Shown piece after piece: positions 17,873 to 25,956 of a DNA stretch of 64,000 nucleotides (the first letter of the stretch is position 1; each line of letters begins with the position of its first letter). Location of the stretch: positions 3,025,001 to 3,089,000 of the forward strand of contig NZ_CP136336.1 of NCBI RefSeq assembly GCF_032681285.1, in the 5' to 3' direction. The DNA comes from Piscinibacter gummiphilus (GTDB lineage Bacteria; Pseudomonadota; Gammaproteobacteria; Burkholderiales; Burkholderiaceae_C). A program made the position numbers and the translations under genes. The notes beneath the pieces were generated by a model that was given only the letters and a program-made list of their open reading frames with translations, did no database searches and was not told the DNA's origin.

Positions 17873-19732
17873 ATGGACCCCAACCTCCTGCGCCACTACA
17901 ACGACGAGCTGACCCACCTGCGTGAGGTGGGCGCCGAGTTCGCGCAGGAGTTTCCGAAGATCGCTTCGCGGCTGTCGCTCGACGGGCTGGAAGTCACCGA
18001 CCCGTATGTCGAGCGCCTGCTCGAAGGTTTTGCCTTCCTCGCCGCGCGCATCCAGGTCAAGCTCGATGCCGAGCAGCCCAAGCTGATCCAGCACCTGCTC
18101 GAGACGGTGTACCCCGGCTTCCTGTCGCCGGTGCCGTCGATGGTGGTGGCGCGCATGCGGCCCGACCCGCTCGACCCGAACCTCACCAAGGGCTTCACGC
18201 TCAAGCGTGGCACCGCGCTGAACGCCGAACTCACCCGCGGCCAGAACACGCGCTGCGAGTTCCGCATTGCGCATGACGTGACGCTCTGGCCGATCGAGAT
18301 CGCTTCGGTCCAGTACTTCACCCATGCGCCCGACCTGCCGCTGGCCCACCTGCCGGTCGCACGCCAGGTCAAGGGGGGCCTGCGCATCAAGCTCAAGCTG
18401 CACGGCGGGCTGAACTTCAAGCAGCTCAGGCTCGATCGCCTGGCGCTCTACATCTCGGCGCCCGACGAGGTGGCCTTCCGGCTGCACGAGCTGGTGCTCG
18501 GCAACACGGTTGCCACCTGGGTCAGCAACAAGCGCCCGATGCAGGGCTTCGCCGATGCCGCCTCGGTGCAGCCCCTCGGCTTCAGCGACGAAGAGGCCCT
18601 GTTGCCCGAGACGCTGCGCGGCTTCAGCGGCCACCGCCTGCTGCAGGAGCTGGCCGCGATGCCGCAGCGCTTCCTGTTCTTCGATGTGCAAGACCTCGCC
18701 CGCCGCCTCGACCAGGTCGATGGCGCCGAGGCCGAGATCGTGCTTCTGTTTTCGCGTGGGGACGCCGCCCTTGAATCGCTGGTGGACGCCGGCAGCCTCG
18801 CGCTCTTTTGTACCCCCGCCGTCAACCTCTTCCCCAAGCGGCTCGATCGCATCCAGCTCGGCACGGATAGTTGGGAGAACCACGTGGTGCCCGACCGCAC
18901 GCGGCCGATGGATTACGAAGTGCACACGATGGAGTCGGTGACGGGCTATGGCACGGCGCAGGTGGCGGAGCAAAAATTTCTGCCGCTCTATGCGAGCTAC
19001 CACGACGAATCGCGCAACCACGGCGCCTACTTCACCGTGCGCCGCGAGCCGCGGCTCCTGTCGTCGCGCCAGCGGCAAGACGGGCCGCGCTCGGCCTACG
19101 TGGGCCAGGAAGTCTTTCTGTCGCTGGTCGACCCGCAGGCGGCGCCCTTTCGCGAAGACATCCGCCAGCTCTCGCTCACGGCGCTCGTGACCAACCGCGA
19201 CCTGCCCACGCTGCTGCCCGGCAACGCCACCACCTGGACGCTCGACGCCGCCGGCCCCGCCGGCCGCATCGAAACCCTGCGCGGCCCCACGCGCCCGGTG
19301 CAGCGCCTCGCGCGTGGCGACGTCGGCTGGTCGCTCGTGAGCCTGCTCACGCTCAACTACCTCAGCATCGCCGGTGACGACCCCAAGCGCGCGGCCGCCT
19401 CGCTGCGCAGCCTGCTCGCCTTGCATGGGCCCGAGCAAGACGTGGCCTGGGCCAAGCAGGTCGAGAGCCTGCAATGGGTGGAAGCGAAGTCGGTCGTGCG
19501 CCGCCTGCCCTTCCCCGGGCCGCTGACCTTCGGCTGCGGTGTCGAAGTCACTGCGCTGGTCGACGAGCTCGGCTTCCAGGGCAGCAGCGCCTTCCTGCTC
19601 GGCCAGGTGCTGTCGCACCTCTTCGCCCGCCAGGCCTCGGCCAACAGCTTCTGCGAGACCGTGCTGCGCTCGGCGACACGAGGCGAGATCTTCCGCGCCA
19701 AGCCCCGCATCGGAGAGAAAGCAGTCCTCTGA
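17873..19732 (+). CDS. tssF: T6SS baseplate protein TssF
   Basis: The 619-residue protein opens with the classic TssF N-terminus, MDPNLLRHYNDELTHLREVG, followed by EFAQEFPKIASRLSLDG. This fixes the start even though no ribosome binding site is visible. Other family landmarks are ETVYPGFLSPVPSMVVARM and GFSGHRLLQELAAMPQRFLF, both near the expected places. TssF forms the baseplate wedge with TssG and TssE. The stop is 5 bases before the tssG ATG. Confidence 0.97.
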   Translation: MDPNLLRHYNDELTHLREVGAEFAQEFPKIASRLSLDGLEVTDPYVERLLEGFAFLAARIQVKLDAEQPKLIQHLLETVYPGFLSPVPSMVVARMRPDPLDPNLTKGFTLKRGTALNAELTRGQNTRCEFRIAHDVTLWPIEIASVQYFTHAPDLPLAHLPVARQVKGGLRIKLKLHGGLNFKQLRLDRLALYISAPDEVAFRLHELVLGNTVATWVSNKRPMQGFADAASVQPLGFSDEEALLPETLRGFSGHRLLQELAAMPQRFLFFDVQDLARRLDQVDGAEAEIVLLFSRGDAALESLVDAGSLALFCTPAVNLFPKRLDRIQLGTDSWENHVVPDRTRPMDYEVHTMESVTGYGTAQVAEQKFLPLYASYHDESRNHGAYFTVRREPRLLSSRQRQDGPRSAYVGQEVFLSLVDPQAAPFREDIRQLSLTALVTNRDLPTLLPGNATTWTLDAAGPAGRIETLRGPTRPVQRLARGDVGWSLVSLLTLNYLSIAGDDPKRAAASLRSLLALHGPEQDVAWAKQVESLQWVEAKSVVRRLPFPGPLTFGCGVEVTALVDELGFQGSSAFLLGQVLSHLFARQASANSFCETVLRSATRGEIFRAKPRIGEKAVL

Positions 19733-19737
19733 CACCT

Positions 19738-20796
19738 ATGAAGCAGGACGCCCGCGAGCTTCACGAACGCCGAGCCCGTCTCTACGAGCAGCTCGCAGCG
19801 CAGCCGTGGGCGCACGACTTCTTTGCCGTGCTGCGGCAGATCGAATCGCTCTCGCCCGACGCTCCGCGCCTGGGCAAGGCCTTGCGCCCTGGTGTGGAGC
19901 CTATCCGCCTCGGGCAAGACCCGGAACTCGACTTCGCACCGGCGGCGATCATGTCGTTCAAGGCCGAGGGCGCACGCCCTCGCCTCGGCAACCGCTTCTT
20001 CGGCCTCTTCGGCCCGATGGGCCCGCTGCCGCTGCACCTGACCGAATACGCTCGGGACCGGCTGCGCAACCACGCCGACCCGACCTTCGCGCGTTTTGCC
20101 GACGTCTTCCACCACCGCGCGCTGCTGCTCTTCTACCGCGCCTGGGCACAGAACCAGCCCACCGTGCAGGCCGACCGCCCGCACGACGACCAGTTCGCCA
20201 AATGGGTGAGCGCGCTGTTCGGCCAGGCCCCGGCCTCGATGCGCGGCGCCGACGCCGTGCCCGATGCCGCCAAGCGCCACAGCGCCGGGCTGCTCGCCAA
20301 GAGCACGCGCAACCCCGAAGCCATCTCCAAGGTGCTGCGCCAGTATTTCGACGTGCCCATCCGGGTGGAGCCGTATGTGGGCCACTGGATGCCGCTGCGC
20401 ACCGAAGACCGCAGCCGCCTCGGCCGCCCGGGCGCGCGCCGCAGCGCGCCGCTCGGCGTGTCGGTGGTGGCCGGCGCCAAGGTGTGGGACCGCCAATACA
20501 AGCTGCGCCTGCACATCGGCCCGCTCACGCTCGAGCAGTACCGGCAGTTCCTGCCCGGCCAGCCTTCGCTGATCGAGCTGCGCGACTGGATGCGCCAGCT
20601 CGTGGGCTTCGAGCTGCTGTGGGACGTGCGCCTCGTGCTCAAGGGCGGCGAAGTGCCCAAGCTCGACATGCGCGGCAAGGCGCAACTCGGCCGCACCACC
20701 TGGCTCGGCCGCAAGACACCGCACCCCGACCGCGGGGAACTCCATCTGCATCCCTCGCGCTTAGGGCCTGTTAACGCTATGGGAAGGCACGCGTGA
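19738..20796 (+). CDS. tssG: T6SS baseplate protein TssG, C-terminus altered by an inserted element
   Basis: The 352-residue protein has TssG features: WAHDFFAVLRQIE, EPIRLGQDPELDFAPA, NRFFGLFGPMGPLPLHLTEY and VVAGAKVWDRQYKLRLHIGP. It starts at ATG 19738, just after tssF; the open frame upstream is overprinting. Its last 11 codons and its stop codon belong to an inverted-repeat element that begins at 20761-20764. Removing the element with one TA copy restores a frame ending RLTAQPL and a stop at 21047-21049, 13 bases before clpV. The change replaces only the extreme C-terminus, so the protein is probably still functional. Confidence 0.94.
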   Translation: MKQDARELHERRARLYEQLAAQPWAHDFFAVLRQIESLSPDAPRLGKALRPGVEPIRLGQDPELDFAPAAIMSFKAEGARPRLGNRFFGLFGPMGPLPLHLTEYARDRLRNHADPTFARFADVFHHRALLLFYRAWAQNQPTVQADRPHDDQFAKWVSALFGQAPASMRGADAVPDAAKRHSAGLLAKSTRNPEAISKVLRQYFDVPIRVEPYVGHWMPLRTEDRSRLGRPGARRSAPLGVSVVAGAKVWDRQYKLRLHIGPLTLEQYRQFLPGQPSLIELRDWMRQLVGFELLWDVRLVLKGGEVPKLDMRGKAQLGRTTWLGRKTPHPDRGELHLHPSRLGPVNAMGRHA

Positions 20797-21032
20797 CTCG
20801 TCAAAAGGACATCCGCAAGGCGCACGGCGCGGCCCGGGCTTTCTGCCCGGGCAAGCCGTGCAACGCCGCGGATGCCCTTTTGACGAGATCACCCTTCGGG
20901 CCGGTGGCTGGCAAAGCGCTGGGCCGCGTTGCATCGCTTGCCCGGGCGGCCAGCCCGGGCCGCGCGATGCGCCTTGCCCAGCGCTTTGCCAGCCGCCGGC
21001 GCGTACCTTCCCATAGCGTTAACAGGCCCTAA
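20761..21032. mobile_element. 272-bp MITE-like element with 33-bp terminal inverted repeats
   Basis: The ends (20761-20793 and 21000-21032) are inverted repeats matching at 32 of 33 positions, beginning TTAGGGCCTGTTAACGC. Inside are two long hairpins. One has 20-bp arms (20797-20816 and 20868-20887, one mismatch) with further inner stems. The other has 23-bp arms (20901-20923 and 20977-20999, one mismatch). There is no transposase gene. TA lies directly outside the GGGCC...GGCCC ends, consistent with a TA target duplication. The element would be mobilised in trans by an unseen transposase. It lies between tssG and clpV and supplies the tssG stop codon. Its hairpins may affect clpV expression. 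Confidence 0.82.
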
Positions 21033-21062
21033 CGGCGCAACCACTCTGAACGGGAGACTCTC

Positions 21063-23774
21063 ATGGCAGAAATCAGCCGCTCCGCCCTCTTCGGCAAACT
21101 CAACCCGCTGGCCTACAAGGCGATCGAAGGCGCCACCGTCTTCTGCAAGCTGCGCGGCAACCCATACGTGGAGCTGCAGCACTGGCTGTTCCAGATCCTG
21201 CAGAACCAGGACAGCGACATCCACCGCATCGCCAAACACTACGGCATGGACGCGTCAAACCTCGTCGCCGACCTTCAGAACTCGCTCGACCGGCTGCCGC
21301 GCGGCGCCTCTTCCGTCACCGACCTCTCCACCTTCGTGGAAGACGCGGTGGAGCGCGGCTGGGTCTACGGCTCGCTGATGTACGGCGGCACCCACGTGCG
21401 CACCGGCTTCCTCATCGTCGGCCTGCTCAAGACCAAGAGCCTGCGCAACGTGCTGATGTCGATCAGCAAGCAGTTCGAGAAGATCCAGACCGACGACCTG
21501 ACCGAGAACTTCCTGAAGATCGTGGGCGGCTCGCCCGAAGACCAGCAGGTGGCAAGCGAGTCGGGTGCCGCGCCGGGCGAAGCCAGCGGCGCGATCTCGC
21601 CCGCCGCGATGGGCAAGCAGGAAGCGCTCAAGCAGTTCACCACCGACCTCACCGAGCAGGCCCGCAGCGGCAAGATGGACCCGATCGTCGGCCGCGACGA
21701 CGAGATCCGCCAGGTGGTCGACATCCTGATGCGCCGCCGCCAGAACAACCCCATCCTCATCGGCGAGGCCGGCGTGGGCAAGACCGCGGTGGTCGAAGGC
21801 TTCGCGCAGCGCATCGCGCGTGGCGACGTGCCGCCCTCGCTCAAGGAAGTGGAGCTGCGCTCGCTCGACGTGGGCCTGCTGCAGGCCGGTGCCTCGATGA
21901 AGGGTGAGTTCGAGCAGCGCCTGCGCTCCGTGATCGACGAGGTGCAGGCGAGCGCCAAACCCATCATCCTGTTCATCGACGAAACGCACACGCTGGTCGG
22001 CGCCGGTGGCGCGGCCGGCACCGGCGACGCCGCCAACCTGCTGAAGCCCGCTCTCGCCCGCGGCCAGCTGCGCACCATCGGCGCGACCACCTTCGCCGAG
22101 TACAAGAAGCACATCGAGAAAGACCCGGCGCTCACCCGCCGCTTCCAGAGCGTGACGGTCGACGAACCCGATGAGCCGCGCGCCATCCTCATGATGCGCG
22201 GCGTGGCCTCCACGATGGAGAAGCACCACAAGGTGCAGATCCTCGACGAGGCGCTCGAAGCGGCGGTGAAGCTCTCGCACCGCTACATCCCCGCACGCCA
22301 ACTGCCCGACAAGTCGGTGAGCCTGCTCGACACGGCCTGCGCGCGTGTCGCCGTGAGCCTGCACGCCACCCCGGCCGAGGTCGACGATTGCAGCAAGCGC
22401 ATCGAAGCACTCGAAACCGAGCGCGGCATCATCGCCCGCGAGAACGCCATCGGCATCGACACCACCAAGCGCTCGGCCGAAGTCGAAGCCATGCTCACCA
22501 CCGAGCGGGCCCGGCTCGACAAGCTTCAAAGCCGCTGGCAGGCCGAGAAGGGCCTGGTCGACAAGCTGCTCGACCTGCGTGCCAAGTTGCGCGGTGGCCT
22601 GGAGCCGGTGGAAGGCACGGGCAGCAAGCTCGAGAAGAGCGCCGAAGCTGCGGCGCCCGAGCTGGTCAAGCTCTCCGATGCCGAACGCAGCGCGACGCTT
22701 GCCGAGCTGAAGAAGGTCCAGGAAGAGCTGAGCTCGCTGCAAGGCGAGAGCCCGCTGATCCTGCCGACCGTCGACTACCAGGCCGTGGCGAGCGTGGTCG
22801 GTGACTGGACGGGCATTCCTGTCGGCCGCATGGCCGCCAACGAGATCGAGACCATCCTCAACCTCGCGAAGAACCTCGGCGAACGTGTGATCGGGCAAGA
22901 CCACGCGATGGAGATGATCGCCAAGCGCATCCAGACCTCGCGCGCGATGCTCGACAACCCGAGCAAGCCGATCGGCGTCTTCATGCTGGCCGGCACCTCG
23001 GGCGTCGGCAAGACCGAGACGGCGCTCGCGCTCGCCGAGGCGCTCTACGGTGGCGAGCAGAACGTCATCACCATCAACATGAGCGAGTACCAGGAGGCGC
23101 ACACCGTCTCCACGCTCAAGGGCTCGCCCCCGGGCTACGTGGGCTACGGCGAAGGCGGCGTGCTGACCGAAGCCGTGCGCCGCCGCCCCTACAGCGTGGT
23201 GCTGCTCGACGAGGTGGAGAAGGCCCACCCCGACGTGCACGAACTCTTCTTCCAGGTCTTCGACAAGGGCTGGATGGAAGACGGCGAAGGCCGGCTGATC
23301 GACTTCAAGAACACGATCATCCTGCTCACCAGCAACGCCGGCAGCGACCTCATCATGAACCTGTGCAAGGACCCGGAGCTGATGCCCGGGCCCGACGCCA
23401 TCGCCAAGGCGCTGCGCGAGCCGTTGCTGAAGGTGTTCCCGGCCGCGCTGCTGGGCCGCATCGTCACCATCCCGTACTACCCGCTGTCGGAAGACATGAT
23501 GGGCCGCATCGTCACGCTGCAGCTCAACCGCATCAAGAAGCGCGTGGAAGCCAACCACGACGTGCCCTTCACCTTCAACGACGAGGTGGTGAAACTGGTG
23601 GTGAGCCGCTGCAACGAAGTGGAGAGCGGCGGCCGCGTGATCGACGCGCTGCTGACCAACACCGTGCTGCCGCGCATCAGCCACGAGTACCTCACGCGCC
23701 TGGCCACGGGCACGCCGCTCGCGAAGGTGGAGCTCACCGTCGCCGACGGCGATTTCGCCTATGCCTTCGACTAG
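21063..23774 (+). CDS. clpV: T6SS AAA+ sheath-disassembly ATPase ClpV (TssH)
   Basis: The 903-residue protein has a ClpV-type N-domain (EISRSALFGKLNPLAYKAIE), two AAA+ modules and a middle coiled coil (about 415-560). Walker A motifs are GEAGVGKT near residue 234 and GTSGVGKT near residue 644, each with its Walker B (ILFIDETHTLVG and VVLLDEVEKAHPD). GSPPGYVGYGEGG is a pore-loop signature. ClpV extracts TssC from contracted sheath so that it can be reused. A GGGAGA site precedes the ATG. The stop is overlapped by the next gene by 14 bases. Confidence 0.97.
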   Translation: MAEISRSALFGKLNPLAYKAIEGATVFCKLRGNPYVELQHWLFQILQNQDSDIHRIAKHYGMDASNLVADLQNSLDRLPRGASSVTDLSTFVEDAVERGWVYGSLMYGGTHVRTGFLIVGLLKTKSLRNVLMSISKQFEKIQTDDLTENFLKIVGGSPEDQQVASESGAAPGEASGAISPAAMGKQEALKQFTTDLTEQARSGKMDPIVGRDDEIRQVVDILMRRRQNNPILIGEAGVGKTAVVEGFAQRIARGDVPPSLKEVELRSLDVGLLQAGASMKGEFEQRLRSVIDEVQASAKPIILFIDETHTLVGAGGAAGTGDAANLLKPALARGQLRTIGATTFAEYKKHIEKDPALTRRFQSVTVDEPDEPRAILMMRGVASTMEKHHKVQILDEALEAAVKLSHRYIPARQLPDKSVSLLDTACARVAVSLHATPAEVDDCSKRIEALETERGIIARENAIGIDTTKRSAEVEAMLTTERARLDKLQSRWQAEKGLVDKLLDLRAKLRGGLEPVEGTGSKLEKSAEAAAPELVKLSDAERSATLAELKKVQEELSSLQGESPLILPTVDYQAVASVVGDWTGIPVGRMAANEIETILNLAKNLGERVIGQDHAMEMIAKRIQTSRAMLDNPSKPIGVFMLAGTSGVGKTETALALAEALYGGEQNVITINMSEYQEAHTVSTLKGSPPGYVGYGEGGVLTEAVRRRPYSVVLLDEVEKAHPDVHELFFQVFDKGWMEDGEGRLIDFKNTIILLTSNAGSDLIMNLCKDPELMPGPDAIAKALREPLLKVFPAALLGRIVTIPYYPLSEDMMGRIVTLQLNRIKKRVEANHDVPFTFNDEVVKLVVSRCNEVESGGRVIDALLTNTVLPRISHEYLTRLATGTPLAKVELTVADGDFAYAFD

Positions 23775-25095
23775 ACCCGGCAACACCAAGCAACCCGAGC
23801 TGCCGCAGCGCCAGCTGCTGCAGCGTGCCGTCGCGCACCTGCGCGGCGGCCAGCTCGACCTGGCCGAGCCGCTGCTCGTGTCCATCCTGCAGCGCTGGCC
23901 GGGCTACCCTGACGCGCTGCACTTCCTGGGCGTTCTGGAGCATATCCGCGGTCGCAGCGAAGAAGCGGTGAGCCTCATCCGCCAGGCCATCGTGCGCCTG
24001 CCGGGTGAAGCGGGCCCGCTCAACAACCTGGGCAACGTGCTCGTCGAGACCCAGCGCTACGACGAGGCCGAAAAGGCCTACCGCGATTGCCTCGCGTTCC
24101 AGCCCGACCAGGTCGACGCGCTCACCAACCTCGCCACGCTCTTGCGCAAGCGCCGCCAGCATGCGGAGGCCGAGGCACTGTGCCGCCGTGCGGTGAAGGC
24201 CAGGCCCGACTTCGCGCTCGCCTGGTACACGCTGTCGCTCGCGCTCGTGGAGCAAGGCCACATCGACGAGGGGCTCAAGGCCCACGCGCGCGGCGTGGCC
24301 CTCGCGCCGAAGCAACTGCAGGCCCGCAACGCCATGCCCAAGGCGCTGGTTCACAAGGGCCGCCTGGAAGACGCGGCCCAGCTCTACCGCGCGTGGCTCG
24401 CCATCGAACCCGACAACCCGGTGGTGCGCCACCACCTCGCCGCCTGCGTAGGCGGCACGGTGCCCGAGCGTGCGAGCGACGCCTACGTCGAGAAGACCTT
24501 CGACGCCTTCGCTGCCACCTTCGACGCCAACCTCGCTGCGCTCGACTACCGCGCGCCGCAGCTCGTGACCGACATGCTGGAATCGCTGCTGGCGCCACCC
24601 TCGCGGCAGTACGACGTGCTCGACCTCGGCTGCGGCACCGGCCTGTGCGGCCCACTCGTGCGCGAGTGGGCGCGCGAGTTGAGCGGCTGCGACCTGTCTC
24701 AAGGCATGCTGGCTCAGGCCGGCCGCCGCCGGGTCTACGACAAGCTCGAGCACGCCGAACTCGTGGCGTACCTGAACGACAACCCGCGCCGATTCGACGT
24801 GCTCATCTGCGCCGACACGCTGTGCTACTTCGGCGAGTTGCACGATGCCCTGCGCGCCGCGGCCGCAGCGCTGCGCCCGGGCGGCCGCTTCGTCTTCACC
24901 GTGGAGGCGTGGAAGTCGGACGGCGGCGAGTCGTACAAGCTGCAGCCGCACGGCCGCTATGCCCACCACCGCGGCTACCTGCGCCGCTTGCTGTCGCAAG
25001 TGGGGCTCAACGAGCTGGCCTTGAACGAAGAGCAGCTGCGTGTGGAAAGCGGACAGCCGGTGATCGGCTGGCTGGTCGCCGCGCAGCTTCCCTGA
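23761..25095 (+). CDS. TPR-repeat SAM-dependent methyltransferase
   Basis: The 444-residue protein has about six TPR units (residues about 20-230, for example AGPLNNLGNVLVETQRYDEA and DALTNLATLLRKRRQHAEAE). A class I methyltransferase domain follows (about 255-444). Motif I is VLDLGCGTGLCGP near residue 286; LRPGGRFVFTVEAW is a later strand-turn motif. It starts inside the clpV coding end, overlapping by 14 bases, so its translation is coupled to clpV. It has no signal peptide and should act in the cytoplasm. The TPR part implies a protein partner, possibly a T6SS component, but the methyl acceptor is unknown. Confidence 0.87.
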   Translation: MPSTRPGNTKQPELPQRQLLQRAVAHLRGGQLDLAEPLLVSILQRWPGYPDALHFLGVLEHIRGRSEEAVSLIRQAIVRLPGEAGPLNNLGNVLVETQRYDEAEKAYRDCLAFQPDQVDALTNLATLLRKRRQHAEAEALCRRAVKARPDFALAWYTLSLALVEQGHIDEGLKAHARGVALAPKQLQARNAMPKALVHKGRLEDAAQLYRAWLAIEPDNPVVRHHLAACVGGTVPERASDAYVEKTFDAFAATFDANLAALDYRAPQLVTDMLESLLAPPSRQYDVLDLGCGTGLCGPLVREWARELSGCDLSQGMLAQAGRRRVYDKLEHAELVAYLNDNPRRFDVLICADTLCYFGELHDALRAAAAALRPGGRFVFTVEAWKSDGGESYKLQPHGRYAHHRGYLRRLLSQVGLNELALNEEQLRVESGQPVIGWLVAAQLP

Positions 25096-25117
25096 ACACA
25101 CCGCCTGGAGCTTTCCC

Positions 25118-25858
25118 ATGGCCAACGACGGCAACCTCGGCCCGCTCGGGTCCGACACCAACCAGCCCGCCATCGACGGCGGCACCAATGCCCTGACGAA
25201 GAACTCCCCGCCCGGCGCCGAAGGCCCGCAGATGTATGCCTACACGCCCACCGCGTGGGAGAGCGCCGTCAAGAACACGAGCGAATGGTTTGCCGAGGCC
25301 AACGAAGCGGCTGGCAACCTCGTGTGGTGGCTGATCGGCTCGCCGTCCCTCGGCCTCAAGAACGGCGACCTCGAGTTCGGCCCCGAAGACAGCGAGACCA
25401 AGCACATGCGCAACACCCCCGCCTTCGTGGAGGCGGTGGAGATCTACCAGGACTGGATCGCGCACGGCCGCCCGTCGGGGGAGTACAGCATCAACAACGT
25501 GACCTGCTACTGGGTGCCGAGCAAGGGCCACTTCTTCGTGCAGGGGCGCACCGGCGGCGGCCAGCAGGGCCGCAAGGGCAAGTTGTCGGAGCCGCTCGCC
25601 TACCCGCTGTGGGGCTACACCGGCAACTTCTCCATCCGCTTCAAGGAGGCCGACTGGATGGGCCCCAACCTCGTGCAGGTGGAGATGGAGAACTACACCT
25701 CGCTGCCCTCGTACCTGCATGGCCTCGACCAGGGCAACGCCTTCCTCGACAGCCTGTACACCCGCGAGTCCGGCGTGCCCATCGTGTCGCGCAGCCGGCA
25801 GGTCTACCGCTTCATCACCTACATCGCACCCAAGCCGCCGGTCACCACCACGAAGTGA
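25118..25858 (+). CDS. Uncharacterised T6SS-operon protein upstream of vgrG
   Basis: I do not recognise this 246-residue family. It starts 22 bases after the methyltransferase gene. The N-terminus is a polar, Gly/Asn-rich stretch without a signal peptide. A helical segment around residues 45-75 (EWFAEANEAAGNLVWWLIGS) is followed by a beta-rich, Trp/Tyr-rich body: VTCYWVPSKGHFFVQGRTG, YPLWGYTGNFSIRF, then SRSRQVYRFITYIA near the end. No catalytic motif or membrane helix is evident. Its place between the structural block and vgrG makes an Hcp-loaded cargo, adaptor or effector possible. Confidence 0.75.
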   Translation: MANDGNLGPLGSDTNQPAIDGGTNALTKNSPPGAEGPQMYAYTPTAWESAVKNTSEWFAEANEAAGNLVWWLIGSPSLGLKNGDLEFGPEDSETKHMRNTPAFVEAVEIYQDWIAHGRPSGEYSINNVTCYWVPSKGHFFVQGRTGGGQQGRKGKLSEPLAYPLWGYTGNFSIRFKEADWMGPNLVQVEMENYTSLPSYLHGLDQGNAFLDSLYTRESGVPIVSRSRQVYRFITYIAPKPPVTTTK

Positions 25859-25877
25859 GGCCGGCGCGGCGGCGCCA

Positions 25878-25919
25878 TGACTTTCGTCGCTTACCGCGAG
25901 GGCGCTCACGCCCTATCTT
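25878..25919 (+). promoter_or_regulatory. Shared-motif promoter of vgrG and the effector cassette
   Basis: TGAC-TTTC-GTCG (25878-25889) lies 19 bases after the preceding stop codon. The -10-like hexamer TATCTT (25914-25919) starts exactly 36 nt from the dyad start. Predicted transcription start is near 25926, with a leader of about 31 nt. This would give the vgrG-effector operon its own promoter under the same activator as the structural genes. Confidence 0.62.
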
Positions 25920-25956
25920 CACGCCCACACCCAGGACGCGTTCCAGGTAGGACTCC

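Noticed and set aside
20797..20999. Internal hairpins of the tssG-clpV element as an intrinsic terminator
   Set aside because: There is no T-run after either hairpin, and they are inside an element with terminal repeats, so a mobile origin is the better explanation.
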